From positions 2,852,001 through 2,916,000 of the forward strand of contig NZ_CP014223.1 of the NCBI RefSeq assembly GCF_001561955.1: DNA of 64,000 bases, written 5' to 3'. The notes below the pieces were generated by a model. The model ran no database searches, was not told where the DNA came from, and was given only the letters and a program-made list of their open reading frames with translations. Positions 1 through 10,256 of this stretch are shown piece after piece; within the stretch, counting starts at the first letter, position 1; the number at the start of each line of letters is the position of its first letter. This DNA is from Anaerotignum propionicum DSM 1682. Lineage in GTDB: Bacteria; Bacillota; Clostridia; Lachnospirales; Anaerotignaceae. The position numbers and the translations under genes were made by a program.

Positions 1-2125
1 CCGGTAAGGTGTGGGAGGTGATTGTTAAAATACGTCCGCCACGACTTATATAAGATGAAACTGCACCAAGCTTTATAAATTCCGCTCGTCCATCAAATAA
101 GTCCACAGCACAAATGTCCAGGGTCGCATAGGTTTCTGCTCCCTTTCGTAACAGCAAGGCGGAATTAATCATTTTCACCGCTAAATCCCGTTCAAACCCC
201 GCTTCTGTAAATTGCTCTAAGAGCTCAATGGCAGTTCGACTTTCCTCAGCAGCACCCTTGCCTTGTCCCATGCCGTCAGACAGTGCCATCATGGCAATTC
301 CCTTATCCGTTTCCAAAAATGCCGTGCTATCTCCAATGGGTTGATCCTCTTCGGCTGAAGAAAAGGCAGTTGCCGTTGTCAAACTAAAAGAGGGTACTTC
401 CACAAAGCAAAGGGTACAAATACCGTCTTTCTGGCAATGACAGGTATTTGGCTCCTTTAAAATCATGGGACGATTCATGGTACGTTTCACTAATGGCAAT
501 AGCTTGCTTTTGCAAACACCCCGACAACCGCATCCACGAAAGGAAAGTTGAACCTGTCTGCCATATCGATTCTTCTCTTCCACGACACGCGCATCCCGTA
601 AGCGAATGCCCTCTTTTGCACATTCCTCCTTCAACAATTGCGCTGCCTGCTCCAAAAAGACGCAACCTACTTCAAGCTGACCGGAAAGACCCATTAAAAT
701 ATCGCTTACCGCTGTCATTTGCTGGCTGACCAGCTCCCTGCACTCTGCTAAGCGCCCCAGCCAAAGGCGATCTCTACGGTAACCCTCATAGGATTGGTTT
801 ACCGCATCCACAAAAGTTTCTTTTCTAGCACACATCTGACAAAAATAATCAGGAAGCTGTGCCGATGTAATGTGCCCCCGTTCCTCACAATAGGACAATG
901 CAGAGAATGTCATGCTATATGTACGATATAACTCCTCATTCCAGCAATAATGAGCCATACCGCATCCCTGACAAGCTTTTTCCGCAATGGAGTCCACCAA
1001 TTTAGAAACATCCTTCTTATCCTGTACTTCCTCCTGTTGAACAAAAGTCTTTGATAAAGCCGCAAAGGCCTGAGAAAAACCAAGCAGTCGCTCTTCCAGC
1101 AGTTCTTTCTTTCTGATGTATTTGTCTTTGCTTCCCTCCTGCTCACGTAAACCGCCTGATAACCAAACGAGACAGCTTTTTGGAGTAAGTAAAAATGTGG
1201 TGGCTCCTAATGCCCACCCCGCTGCCCATAAAGGCACGATTAAAGAAGCATCCGTATAAAACAAAAACAGCAAAGGAGATAAAATCAGCGCAAGCACCAG
1301 GGGAAACCTACCAATATCCTTCAGGCACCCTGCAATCAGCCCGCTAACACCAAGAACCGTAAAAAGCAACAAATCAATACCTCCACAAAGATAAAGCAAA
1401 AAACCAAACAGCGTCCCTGCTGCGGCTCCGCCTCCCATTCCATCACGCCATGCACAGGCGGCTAAAAAGAACGCTATAAAAAACGGAAGCAGACCTTGTC
1501 GTAAATATGGCATCTCCATACCCGAAAGACCGGCTAAGGCTCCCCCTAAGAGCAGTACCATCCCTAAGGTTTCCTCTCTACTAGGCACCGGAACTCGCCT
1601 TTTCTCCCATAAAAACATAGCTCCCTTTTGTGCCAATAAAGAAATTCCAATGACCAGAGCACTTTCCACACCGGCGACAACATAATAAAATGTCAAACCA
1701 CCTTTACTGATTGCATAAAAAACACCGGCCAACGCCATGGCAAAAGCGCCAAGAATAGCTTTTTTCAGCATTTCCTCCCGCTCTGTAAATCTTCCCAAGG
1801 TCAACTGAATCGCACATGCGGCCGCCAGTGCTGCCCCTGCCTTCAAAGGCATATCCACAATACAGGCCGCTGCCACAGATATCAATGCGCCCCAGAATAA
1901 AATTCCTTCGCCAAAAAACAAAGAAATATATGCTATGCCCATGGGGCGTAAAAACTGCAGCATTTCTGCTTTACCCCAGCAAACACCCATTCCACATAAG
2001 AGCGCAAACTTTAAAATATCTTTGCCACAAATCAGCTTTGGCGTTTTCTCCCCATAAAGTGGCAACTCAGGGGTTACCCCAGAGCCCTGTCCTACTTGTT
2101 CTAAGATGATTTCTGTTTTTTCCAT
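1..2125 (-). CDS. spoIIE: Stage II sporulation protein E (SpoIIE), C-terminus cut off by window edge
   Basis: The frame is open from an ATG at 2125 to the left edge, so about 708 residues are visible and the end is missing. The N-terminal third is a run of hydrophobic segments (about residues 45-320), as in the ten-helix membrane domain of SpoIIE. A Cys-rich linker follows, then a PP2C phosphatase domain that starts around residue 600 with the metal-binding motif LSDGMGQGKG. In Bacillus, SpoIIE sits at the asymmetric septum and dephosphorylates SpoIIAA to activate sigma F in the forespore. A GGAGGG ribosome site lies 7 bases before the start, and a Spo0A-box-like sequence lies upstream. The gene is direct evidence that the host lineage forms endospores. 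Identity is based on architecture and motif order. Confidence 0.93.
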   Translation of the reverse strand, partial: MEKTEIILEQVGQGSGVTPELPLYGEKTPKLICGKDILKFALLCGMGVCWGKAEMLQFLRPMGIAYISLFFGEGILFWGALISVAAACIVDMPLKAGAALAAACAIQLTLGRFTEREEMLKKAILGAFAMALAGVFYAISKGGLTFYYVVAGVESALVIGISLLAQKGAMFLWEKRRVPVPSREETLGMVLLLGGALAGLSGMEMPYLRQGLLPFFIAFFLAACAWRDGMGGGAAAGTLFGFLLYLCGGIDLLLFTVLGVSGLIAGCLKDIGRFPLVLALILSPLLFLFYTDASLIVPLWAAGWALGATTFLLTPKSCLVWLSGGLREQEGSKDKYIRKKELLEERLLGFSQAFAALSKTFVQQEEVQDKKDVSKLVDSIAEKACQGCGMAHYCWNEELYRTYSMTFSALSYCEERGHITSAQLPDYFCQMCARKETFVDAVNQSYEGYRRDRLWLGRLAECRELVSQQMTAVSDILMGLSGQLEVGCVFLEQAAQLLKEECAKEGIRLRDARVVEEKNRYGRQVQLSFRGCGCRGVCKSKLLPLVKRTMNRPMILKEPNTCHCQKDGICTLCFVEVPSFSLTTATAFSSAEEDQPIGDSTAFLETDKGIAMMALSDGMGQGKGAAEESRTAIELLEQFTEAGFERDLAVKMINSALLLRKGAETYATLDICAVDLFDGRAEFIKLGAVSSYISRGGRILTITSHTLP

Positions 2126-2205
2126 GCGTCTTCCCTCCATATTCCTTATTGTAGGAAAATATGACTGCTTTTTTTGTCATTTGCTGGAGGTATCGTATAG
2201 TTTAT

Positions 2206-2212
2206 TTCGGCA
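2206..2212 (-). promoter_or_regulatory. Putative Spo0A box upstream of spoIIE
   Basis: On the minus strand this reads TGCCGAA, matching the TGNCGAA core of Spo0A boxes, with A/T on both sides. It lies about 80 bp before the spoIIE start, with an AT-rich TATACGAT stretch downstream that could be the -10. In Bacillus spoIIE is activated by Spo0A~P, so the position fits. A 7-bp match alone is weak evidence. Confidence 0.45.
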
Positions 2213-2271
2213 AATTCTTTTATAATATTCCTCTATCTAGAAATCGGCCAGGTCAACGCGTTGAAAACATA

Positions 2272-2309
2272 TAAAAAAGGATTTGCCGTCCATAGACTAC
2301 AAATCCTTT
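2272..2309 (-). terminator. Rho-independent terminator of the SLH protein gene
   Basis: A perfect 10-bp stem (AAAGGATTTG with CAAATCCTTT) and 14-base loop are followed on the minus strand by a T run. It sits just beyond the SLH gene stop and separates it from spoIIE. Confidence 0.85.
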
Positions 2310-2346
2310 CTGTTAAGATTCTGTAAAAATGAAGTTCCACTGCTAT

Positions 2347-5022
2347 TTATTGGTCTTCCGCAGTTATCTTTGTTACTTTATCTTTGCTGTTGACTTTTAA
2401 GGTAACATAACAAGTATTTCCCTTGTCCTCACAGTCCTCAAGAAGATTTTTCAACCCTCTCAAACTATCACTGTAGTTACTCGAATCATATCTTCTGCCC
2501 AAGTTATAAGAAATGGTAACATCAGAATCTACAGACCATGTATATCTATTTCCAGATTTGTCTTTTATTTCAATCTTGTCACTGGAAGTAGAAACACTGT
2601 ATAACTTTCCTTCTTTCGGTCTATCTTCACTCTCATCACCATTCACAATTTTTGCAACAACCTTTGTAACTTCATCCTTGGAATTGAAATAAAGGGTAAC
2701 GGTAATACTCTCATCCCTGTAGAGATTATCCAATGCCGAGATAAGCTTATCCACACTGCTGCTTTTACCATCCAGTGTAACCGTTGGTTCACCCGAAGTA
2801 AAATTATATTCCTTGGTTTTAGAATCAATCCTCGCTCTAATGGACCATCTATCAAGGCTACTTAGTGTTCCTTTTTTGGTCTCGCTGGAGCTCTCATCCT
2901 CTGTAGTTGCCACAACCTTTGTAACCTTGTCTTTGCTGTTCAACGTCAAGGTAACGGTAATCTTCTCTTTGTAGTTCTTTGCAGTTTCGTTTTCACTATC
3001 CAATTTAGAAGCCGTTGTGGTACTGCCATTTAACGTAATCTTCACATCCTCATCCAAATCATAGGTATAATTTACGTCGCCGGCAGTGATAGCAATCTGA
3101 TCCCTTTTCGTCTCAACATATCTTAACGTACCCTTTGTTGCCGCGGTATTTTTACCTACAATATCAGTAACCTCGCCTTTGCTGTTAAAGGTCAACTCCA
3201 CAGTATAGGTATAGTCCTTATAACTGCTTCTCAAAGAGGATAGCGTTACTGATTTATTGTCAATCTTTATTGTGGGATCCTTCAAATCATATTCGTAGCT
3301 CTTACCGTCAACAGTAATTTTGATTGTAGAAGAAGATACTTCTTTTAAAGTACCTTTTGACAAACCAGAATTCTTAGAAGTTACGGAAATTTTCGTAACC
3401 GAATCATATCTGTCTAAGGTTAAAGCCACAGAATAAGGTGTACTGTCATATTTTTCAGTTAACGTGGACAGTTTACTGCTCTTTCCGTCTATCTCAACCT
3501 CCACATCCGGATCAAGATAGTAGCTATAGGTTTTACCGGCAGCCTTCAAATCAAGACGACGGCTGTTAATAAACGATAAGGTTCCATGGGTTTCATCTTC
3601 CATGAAGTCTATCGTAATCGTTGTAACATAACCCTTGCTATCCAGCTTTAGGGTTACTGTATAGTTATTGCTTTTATACTCGTCTAACAATGTAGAGAAA
3701 CGCACTGTTTTTCCATCATATTTTATTGTTACATCCGCATCAGAAAGAGGATATTCGTAGTCTTTGCTACCCACCTGGATCCTTAGCTTTGAATTGCTCA
3801 TATAGGTCAATTTGCCAGCCAGAGGGTTGTTTTTGCTGCTCATAGCCTCAATTTTTGTAACCTCATTTAATTTATCAAAGGTAAGTGTTACGGTATAATC
3901 ATAGTCTTCCATTTCACTCATTAATTTAGAAACGGAGGACTTACTTCCGCCAATTGTTACACTAACACTATCTGACAAACGGAAAGAGGTTTCGTTGCTG
4001 CCATCTTTCACAGTAATTTTACTACTGGTTAATTTCTTCAAAGGAAAAACCTTTGTAGAAATGATTCCTGCCTTGGATTTATTGATGACTACCGTACTGA
4101 TATCTGTATTTGCATATGTAACCGTAACGGTATCCCCGTTGCCGATATCTTTCAGCGCTACGGTTTCATTTTCAAAAGTTACCTTTACGGAAGACTTCTT
4201 TCCAAAAAGATTCACCCCTGAACCATTATCCGTTGCCACACTTAAGAAAACATCCCCATTGGACAACACCATACTGTTTACAACAGTTCCGCTTACAGTG
4301 CCCGAGGTGGGTGCTGTGGGCGTAGTTGGTGTAGTGGGTGTGGTTGGTGTTTGTGACTTAGAATCATTTAAGAAATTATAAGTTTTAACTGACAACACAG
4401 CCATTTCGGAACGGTTGATTTTTGCACTGGGATTAAATTTATTATTGGGATCCCCAACCATAAGGTTCTTACTGTTTAAAAGGGCCAAATAAGGTACAGC
4501 GTCACTTGAAATTTTGCTACTGTCTTTATAAGACAGTGTTGCGCTGTTGTTTGCTGTATAAATTGTGGCCAGTGCCTTACCGAACATCAAGCCTACCTCT
4601 TCTCTGGTGGCATTCTGTGTTCCATTTTTCAATTTCACCAAGTCACTGTTTTCAATGATTTTATTTTCCAGCACATAAGCTGTGGCGCTATAAGCCCATG
4701 TGGGAATATTATAGGCACTCATTACCGTAGACCATTTTGTTACAGTGTCAGATGAAACATCCTGCTTGGTGTATACCTTCATAATAGAATAAATCATCTG
4801 CACAGATTCGCACAAAGTCACGTTATTTCTTGGCTTAGCATACTTCTTACCATTTTCTGTATAACCATTCATTAATCCCAAGGATTGGGCTTGATTAATA
4901 AATTGTGCCGCCCCGGACCAAGGTACTTTATTTATATCCGCAAAGTTAGCGGCAAAGGCTGTTACGCCCATATTTCCAAAAGTGAACATTGCGGCCAATG
5001 TAACCGCTAAAAATCTTTTCAT
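2347..5022 (-). CDS. SLH-domain surface protein with about eight tandem beta-rich repeats
   Basis: 891 residues. The protein opens with a Sec signal peptide (MKRFLAVTLAAMFTFG, cleavage near AFA-AN). S-layer homology modules fill about residues 25-225 and would tether it to cell-wall polymer. A Thr/Pro linker built from TPT units follows, then about eight repeats of 70-90 residues to the C-terminus. Each repeat has the pattern KGTL, a strand ending in Y-x-Y-x-L, a DGK turn, a Leu-rich helix, and a closing strand like VTLTLNSKDKVTKI. The last copy carries the only Cys pair. I do not recognise the repeat as a named family. A GGGGG ribosome site precedes the ATG. The gene stands alone with its own terminator. 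A cell-surface structural or adhesive role is inferred. Confidence 0.85.
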   Translation of the reverse strand: MKRFLAVTLAAMFTFGNMGVTAFAANFADINKVPWSGAAQFINQAQSLGLMNGYTENGKKYAKPRNNVTLCESVQMIYSIMKVYTKQDVSSDTVTKWSTVMSAYNIPTWAYSATAYVLENKIIENSDLVKLKNGTQNATREEVGLMFGKALATIYTANNSATLSYKDSSKISSDAVPYLALLNSKNLMVGDPNNKFNPSAKINRSEMAVLSVKTYNFLNDSKSQTPTTPTTPTTPTAPTSGTVSGTVVNSMVLSNGDVFLSVATDNGSGVNLFGKKSSVKVTFENETVALKDIGNGDTVTVTYANTDISTVVINKSKAGIISTKVFPLKKLTSSKITVKDGSNETSFRLSDSVSVTIGGSKSSVSKLMSEMEDYDYTVTLTFDKLNEVTKIEAMSSKNNPLAGKLTYMSNSKLRIQVGSKDYEYPLSDADVTIKYDGKTVRFSTLLDEYKSNNYTVTLKLDSKGYVTTITIDFMEDETHGTLSFINSRRLDLKAAGKTYSYYLDPDVEVEIDGKSSKLSTLTEKYDSTPYSVALTLDRYDSVTKISVTSKNSGLSKGTLKEVSSSTIKITVDGKSYEYDLKDPTIKIDNKSVTLSSLRSSYKDYTYTVELTFNSKGEVTDIVGKNTAATKGTLRYVETKRDQIAITAGDVNYTYDLDEDVKITLNGSTTTASKLDSENETAKNYKEKITVTLTLNSKDKVTKVVATTEDESSSETKKGTLSSLDRWSIRARIDSKTKEYNFTSGEPTVTLDGKSSSVDKLISALDNLYRDESITVTLYFNSKDEVTKVVAKIVNGDESEDRPKEGKLYSVSTSSDKIEIKDKSGNRYTWSVDSDVTISYNLGRRYDSSNYSDSLRGLKNLLEDCEDKGNTCYVTLKVNSKDKVTKITAEDQ

Positions 5023-5164
5023 AAGTAAATGCCCCCATTCAACTTATATTCATTAAAAACGTACAAGTAAAAGATACTTATACTATAGTTACCAAATTTA
5101 CTATATCATAGAAAAATTGAAAAATCTTTTCAAAAATATTAATCTTACTAAAATTTTCTCCTTT

Positions 5165-6433
5165 TTATTCAGGTTTTTGGTGCAACCATCCAAAATATTC
5201 CAACTTTTTTACATCATATTTCTTCTTATTCTGTTGCACACGGCAATTGGGTTTCATAATCAAATCGTAAATTGTCCCCAGCATTACCTTCCCAGAGGTA
5301 ATATAACAATTTTCATAATCGGATATTTCGAAGCTATCATCATGAAATCTGCCTCTCACACCTGAAAACCCAAATTGTATTGTGGGAATCAGGAAACCCA
5401 AATCTCCCACATCCCCTGAAGCCCCAGAAACAGGGCTTTCCACAATTTCTTCCGAAGAACAGTGGAGAAGCATATTTTCCCTCACCAATTTGTTTAATCC
5501 CTTGGATTGGGCCAATGGTAAATAACCCGCTGTGTTTGAAATCTTATATTCCAAATCCAAAGCCTTGGCACAGTGCTCCACACATCCATCAAACCGTCGG
5601 CAAGCCTCAAATAGTGTTTCGTTGTCGTTGGCTCTCACATAAGTTTCCAATACTGTTTCATCAGGAATGGTATTCACACTACCACCACCTATGGTCAAAA
5701 CCGGATTTAGTCTTAATCCCTTTTCCACAGCAAACTGATCCTTTAAAAAAGAAATGGCATTCATGGCTAAAGTTGCGCCATGCAAGGTGTTCCTTCCTAA
5801 GTGAGGTGCCGCTCCAGAATGTGCAGCACGTCCCATAAAAACCGCTTTTTTTGCCATAAATCCAGCCAAGGTAGAGCTCACATCAAATTTTGTTCTCTCA
5901 TCACCATTGGCATGAGCAGAAAGTACACAATCCACCCCGTCAAAACAGCCTAAGGATATCATATTCTGTTTTCCTGAACGAAATTCCAGTTTTCCTGCGG
6001 CAATTAACTCATCTCGGTATTCAAAATCAATATATTCCTCTGCCGGTGTAAAGTAAAAGCGAACCTTGCAATCAGTCTGCTCCAACATATCCGAATCATG
6101 CAGTGCCTTTAAAAGGGATAATCCCATGGTCGTCTGAATGCTATGCCCGCAGGAATGAATGTTTCCTTTGCCATCCTTTCTGGGCAGGGCGTCAATATCG
6201 GCAACAAAGGCAATATGATAGCCATCTCCCTTCCCAAGGGTGGCAATTACGCCCGTTAGGGCAACCTCTTTTTCATAAGGAATGCCCCATTCTTCCAATA
6301 AATCCGTAATTCTCCTTGCTGTCTCCACCTCACGAAAACCTAATTCAGCACATTGAAAAAATGCATCGCCTCTTTGGAAAATAGCCTGCCTTTCTTTTTC
6401 TAAATATTGCAGAAGTTCTTCCTTTGTAATCAT
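5165..6433 (-). CDS. M20-family amidohydrolase (M20D type)
   Basis: 422 residues from the ATG at 6433. A longer frame reaches 6538, but that start lies inside the upstream gene, and GGGGGTGATATA directly precedes 6433. M20 metal-ligand regions are visible: ADIDALP, HSCGHSIQTT and the Glu pair of TPAEEY. The dimerisation-domain stretch HSGAAPHLGRN is typical of M20D aminoacylases such as the AbgB and hippurate hydrolase group. It probably cleaves an N-acyl or N-aminoacyl bond in the cytoplasm; the substrate cannot be read from sequence. It starts 11 bases after the MBL-fold gene and is probably co-transcribed with it. Confidence 0.85.
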   Translation of the reverse strand: MITKEELLQYLEKERQAIFQRGDAFFQCAELGFREVETARRITDLLEEWGIPYEKEVALTGVIATLGKGDGYHIAFVADIDALPRKDGKGNIHSCGHSIQTTMGLSLLKALHDSDMLEQTDCKVRFYFTPAEEYIDFEYRDELIAAGKLEFRSGKQNMISLGCFDGVDCVLSAHANGDERTKFDVSSTLAGFMAKKAVFMGRAAHSGAAPHLGRNTLHGATLAMNAISFLKDQFAVEKGLRLNPVLTIGGGSVNTIPDETVLETYVRANDNETLFEACRRFDGCVEHCAKALDLEYKISNTAGYLPLAQSKGLNKLVRENMLLHCSSEEIVESPVSGASGDVGDLGFLIPTIQFGFSGVRGRFHDDSFEISDYENCYITSGKVMLGTIYDLIMKPNCRVQQNKKKYDVKKLEYFGWLHQKPE

Positions 6434-6444
6434 TATATCACCCC

Positions 6445-7254
6445 CTATTCCCAATTTAGAACCAAGCCAACGCCAACCTCTTTCACAGGGTTGTGTTGAT
6501 GCAGTGCAGACTTTACCTGAAAAGAGGTACAATGACAAGGATATAAATTTTTAATCTGTTCCTTTGCCAAATAGGAAATGGTTTCCGTTGTTCTCTTATT
6601 GATTTCAAAAAGATGAAAGCCGCCCAAAAGCCCCAGTACCTTTTCTTTTCCCGTAATTTTTTTAGCATTCTCGATGATATTGCAAATTCCTCCATGGGAA
6701 CAGCCTGTAATAATATAGATTCCCTCTTGGGTACGATATGCCAGCGCTGTATCATCCAGAATCATATCCTCTTGGTTGCCGTCTTCCTCTTCCAATACTC
6801 CAATGGGGTACGGCTCTTCAAAAGAAAGGGTTCTGGGAATTTCCCCCAAAAAAACAAGGTTTTCCGTAAGCCAATATGCCTCCTTGGTTTCAAAAAGAGA
6901 AAAATGCTCCTGAACCATTTCTCTATTCAAAGGGCATCCGATAGACAGTCCATCGTAAGTACGATGTTTCAGCGCTGATGGATGGCAAATAAGCCGTGGT
7001 TTGCTTTTTTCACAAATGTCGGACAGAGGAACCAGGCCCCCTGTATGGTCATTATGGCCATGGGACAGAAGAATTCCATCTGCCTTCGTCACATCAATGG
7101 ACATATCCAAAGCATTTTTTAAAAATGCAGAAGAATAGCCAACATCGAACAAAAAGTTTTTTCCCTCTGCCTCAATCCAATAGGAAACCCCCGGCTCCCC
7201 TAAATAGTAAACGTCAATATTTGTATTATTATCCATCAATACAGTTACACGCAT
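6445..7254 (-). CDS. MBL-fold metallo-hydrolase
   Basis: 269 residues. The metallo-beta-lactamase signature LSHGHNDHTGG (HxHxDH) lies near residue 65, and a second ligand region, TGCSHGGICNII, lies near residue 185. Spacing and the TGCSHGG block resemble the subfamily often labelled 7,8-dihydropterin-6-methyl-4-(beta-D-ribofuranosyl)aminobenzene 5'-phosphate synthase, a label transferred from an archaeal enzyme that says little about function here. No signal peptide is present. It is the first gene of a two-gene unit with the amidohydrolase. The specific substrate is unknown. Confidence 0.85.
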   Translation of the reverse strand: MRVTVLMDNNTNIDVYYLGEPGVSYWIEAEGKNFLFDVGYSSAFLKNALDMSIDVTKADGILLSHGHNDHTGGLVPLSDICEKSKPRLICHPSALKHRTYDGLSIGCPLNREMVQEHFSLFETKEAYWLTENLVFLGEIPRTLSFEEPYPIGVLEEEDGNQEDMILDDTALAYRTQEGIYIITGCSHGGICNIIENAKKITGKEKVLGLLGGFHLFEINKRTTETISYLAKEQIKNLYPCHCTSFQVKSALHQHNPVKEVGVGLVLNWE

Positions 7255-7473
7255 CGTATCTCACCTTCCTTATTTTCCCTACCATTATACGTGAAGTATC
7301 AAAGAAACACAAGGATAGGTAAGCCATACATTATTGTGACGAAGATTTTTGAAAAAAAGTTCCTGCATTGCTACTTTTTTCTGCAATGTTCTTAGAAAAA
7401 TGCCTTTTATATTTTTCCATTTATTTATTATTGAACCAACCATAACTATCATTATATAAAAACCCGTATCCCA

Positions 7474-7503
7474 AAAAAAGAGTACAAAAAAATGCACTCT
7501 TTT
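7474..7503 (-). terminator. Rho-independent terminator of pgi
   Basis: An 11-bp stem (AAAAGAGTGCA with TGTACTCTTTT, one G-U pair) is followed by a T run on the minus strand, 37 bp beyond the pgi stop. The rest of 7255-7540 shows no convincing gene. Confidence 0.8.
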
Positions 7504-7540
7504 CGAAACTTTTTTCCATTTAGATGTTAATTTATATAGA

Positions 7541-8875
7541 TTAATCAGCGAGTCTCTTCTCTAACTCAACCTTTAGCGCCTCATAACCAGGCTTACCAAG
7601 CAAAGCAAACATATTTTTCTTATAAGCCTCAACACCGGGTTGATCAAAAGGGTTTACTTCCAAGAGATACCCGCTGATGCCAACGGCTTTTTCAAAGAAA
7701 TAAATCAGTGCACCAAAATGCCATTCATCCATACGGTCTATCTGGATAACCATGTTGGGTACCCCACCATCCATATGAGCAAGCATGGTTCCTCCAAAAG
7801 CCTTATTGTTAACAAATTGCATTTCCTTTCCTGCCAAGAAATTCAATCCATCCCCATCTGCTTCGTCATATGGAATGATTGCAGGGGTTTTCGGCTCCTT
7901 GCACCACAAAACCGTTTCAAAGAAATACCTTCCTCCCTCTTGAATAAACTGACCAAAAGAATGCAAATCCGTTGAAAAATTTGCTGTAACAGGGAAGATA
8001 CCCTTACCTTCCTTTCCTTCACTTTCCCCAAAGAGCTGTTTAAACCACTCTCCAAAGGAGGTCAGATGGGGCTCATAATTTGCTAAAATTTCAATGGTCT
8101 TCCCTTGTTTATAAAGCAAATGACGCATTGCTGCATATTGATAGCATTCATTTTCCTGAATATTTGGATTACTATATGACTCCATTGCCGCCTTTGCACC
8201 ATCCATCACTGCATCAATGTCCACGCCAGCCACAGCCATAGCCAATAAACCCACCGCCGTTAACACTGTAAACCTGCCGCCAATATCATCGGGGATTACA
8301 AAGGTTTCATACCCCTGTTCATTGCACATTTCCTTCAGTGCACCTCTTGTCTGGTCAGTGGTGGCAAATATGCGTTTAGCTGCTTCCTCTTTTCCATACT
8401 TTTTCTCCAAAAGCTGTTTGAAAATGCGAAAGGCAATAGCCGGCTCCGTTGTGGTTCCTGATTTTGAAATCACGTTGATAGAAAAATCCCTATCCCCTAA
8501 AATCTGCAAGATGTCGTTCAAATAAGCTGAGCTGATATTATTTCCTGCAAAGTAAATCTCCGGTGTATCCCTTTTCAGTTGATTATAATATGGACTTTTG
8601 ATAAATTCCAAGGCAGTTCTTGTCCCCAGATAAGAGCCGCCAATGCCAACCACAATCAGCACACTGCTATCCCGTCTGATTTTTGCAGCGGCCTTTTTGA
8701 TACTGGCGAACTCTTCTTTATTATAATTTTCCGGTAAATCAACCCAACCAACAAAATCATTTCCTCTGCCTGTTTTATTGTGGAGCGCCTCATGACAACG
8801 GCGAACCTCTGGCGAAAGAGCAAAAATCTCCGTTTTTTGTACTGCTTCCCCTTGCACTGTGAATTTAATTCCCAT
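7541..8875 (-). CDS. pgi: Glucose-6-phosphate isomerase
   Basis: 444 residues, the usual length of the compact Firmicutes Pgi. Signature regions are clear: [16 protein letters not shown] in the SIS domain, [31 protein letters not shown] and the [14 protein letters not shown] block. The cytoplasmic enzyme interconverts glucose-6-phosphate and fructose-6-phosphate in glycolysis. A ribosome site GGAGGAA precedes the ATG. It has its own terminator, and a hairpin lies between it and the LysM-G5 gene upstream. Confidence 0.97.
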   Translation of the reverse strand: MGIKFTVQGEAVQKTEIFALSPEVRRCHEALHNKTGRGNDFVGWVDLPENYNKEEFASIKKAAAKIRRDSSVLIVVGIGGSYLGTRTALEFIKSPYYNQLKRDTPEIYFAGNNISSAYLNDILQILGDRDFSINVISKSGTTTEPAIAFRIFKQLLEKKYGKEEAAKRIFATTDQTRGALKEMCNEQGYETFVIPDDIGGRFTVLTAVGLLAMAVAGVDIDAVMDGAKAAMESYSNPNIQENECYQYAAMRHLLYKQGKTIEILANYEPHLTSFGEWFKQLFGESEGKEGKGIFPVTANFSTDLHSFGQFIQEGGRYFFETVLWCKEPKTPAIIPYDEADGDGLNFLAGKEMQFVNNKAFGGTMLAHMDGGVPNMVIQIDRMDEWHFGALIYFFEKAVGISGYLLEVNPFDQPGVEAYKKNMFALLGKPGYEALKVELEKRLAD

Positions 8876-8901
8876 TTAAATTCCTCCTTCTTTCTGTGAA
8901 A

Positions 8902-8930
8902 GGCATACCTCCTGACTTGGAAAGTATGCC
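8902..8930 (-). terminator. Hairpin between the LysM-G5 gene and pgi (weak terminator or attenuator)
   Basis: A 7-bp stem (GGCATAC with GTATGCC) and 15-base loop. No long T run follows, so termination would be inefficient. Confidence 0.4.
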
Positions 8931-8944
8931 CTCTTTGCAGTATA

Positions 8945-10060
8945 TTATAAGGTTCCTCTTACGATGATTTCTGGAACAGGCTGAGTGATAATTTCTTTGG
9001 AAATTTCTTTTTCTTCCTGAACAAAGCCATTTATCCTCGTAATTTGAATTGTGCTCTTTTTCTGTCCGGCGCGACCCTGTTGCTTCACTTTTTGATAGCT
9101 TTTGGGTTGGGTGTTGTCCGTTTGATATTCATAAGTTTTGGGTTCCACTGTGGTTAAAACTTGAGTTTCTATTGTCTTTACAGAAATTTTGGGCTTACTG
9201 ATGGGAACATTAAGCACCTGACCCACATGGATGCCTGTTTGTACGGTCATCCCTGGATTTAATTTCAGCAAATCTTCCAAAGTACATTCATACTTTTTGG
9301 CAATTTTAAATAATGCGTCATTCGATACTACGGTATAAGTCCCTGTAACCATTGTGGTGGATTGCAGGGATGCTATGGCATCTTTTTCTGAAAGAACCTC
9401 ATCAGAATCCACATAGTCGGTGGCAACAGTAACAGTTTCCAACCACTCCGTCTTTGCCTCAACTCCTTCAGCAGGAAGGTAAGGCTCCTTTATGGCCTTT
9501 AAAACGTTGTTTGCCTGCTCCTCATTGGCCAAAACAACTCCTTTGCCTCCATCAATCATAATAATGGCCGCATTGACTTTATATGTAACCATATTCCGAA
9601 TTTTCGGTATCAAATGCTCCAGGGTGCAGACATCCTTTTTTCGGCTGCTTCCAATATGAATGCCAACTGTTTTTATTTCCTCGTTTAGCTTAACCTGGGC
9701 ACCAACAATCCCTGCAAGCTGCGTTTCAATTGTGCCCGTAATGGTTTTTGCGCTCACCCCACGCCCCTCCAGTACACCAACACTTTCTGCTCCAACGAAA
9801 ACCTCAGTGCCATCTTTTCGCACAAAAAGAAACAAAATCACCACAAAAATCAGTACAGCTATCCCCAAAAGCATTTGTTTTTTAGGCAATGATATTCGAC
9901 TTTTGGGCCTTCTCCTTTGCCCATTTTGGGGCTTTTGCAACCTTTTTGTTCGATTTTCGTTATTCTGCTTCGATGCCTTTCTCTTTTTTACTCCGTATAT
10001 TACCCGCTCATCTCTGCGGGGAAAATTTTCCTTTTCATCAATCACCTTGGTACCACCCAC
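8945..10060 (-). CDS. LysM and G5 domain membrane protein without a peptidase domain
   Basis: 371 residues. A basic N-terminal cytoplasmic stretch of about 65 residues leads into one membrane helix (LLGIAVLIFVVILFLFV). A domain of unknown type follows, then a LysM module (about residues 240-285, YTVVSNDALFKIAKKYECT to GQVLNVP) and a C-terminal G5 domain (about residues 295-371) with the usual V-T-x-x-x and G-x-V-Q-E-x-x pattern. Such proteins in Clostridia usually continue into an M23 peptidase; here the frame ends right after G5. It is probably a peptidoglycan-binding envelope protein anchored outside the membrane. It may bind or position a partner enzyme, but that is inference. Confidence 0.8.
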   Translation of the reverse strand: MGGTKVIDEKENFPRRDERVIYGVKKRKASKQNNENRTKRLQKPQNGQRRRPKSRISLPKKQMLLGIAVLIFVVILFLFVRKDGTEVFVGAESVGVLEGRGVSAKTITGTIETQLAGIVGAQVKLNEEIKTVGIHIGSSRKKDVCTLEHLIPKIRNMVTYKVNAAIIMIDGGKGVVLANEEQANNVLKAIKEPYLPAEGVEAKTEWLETVTVATDYVDSDEVLSEKDAIASLQSTTMVTGTYTVVSNDALFKIAKKYECTLEDLLKLNPGMTVQTGIHVGQVLNVPISKPKISVKTIETQVLTTVEPKTYEYQTDNTQPKSYQKVKQQGRAGQKKSTIQITRINGFVQEEKEISKEIITQPVPEIIVRGTL

Positions 10061-10256
10061 TTTCCCTTATCTCATTCGACTAAAACTAATATTATTGTAA
10101 ATTATTCAACAGCGGATTGCAAGTAAAAGACAGCATAACCGAAAAACTGTGCCCCAACGATAAAATTACTCTGCTATTAGAATAGTATTCCTTGATAAAA
10201 GTAAGTATTGCCTTTTGTAAACTCCGAATTCCGGCTCATAATTTGCAAAGGCATAT

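Noticed and set aside
7285-7497. 70-residue minus-strand frame
   Set aside because: It reads through the pgi terminator and lacks a ribosome site.
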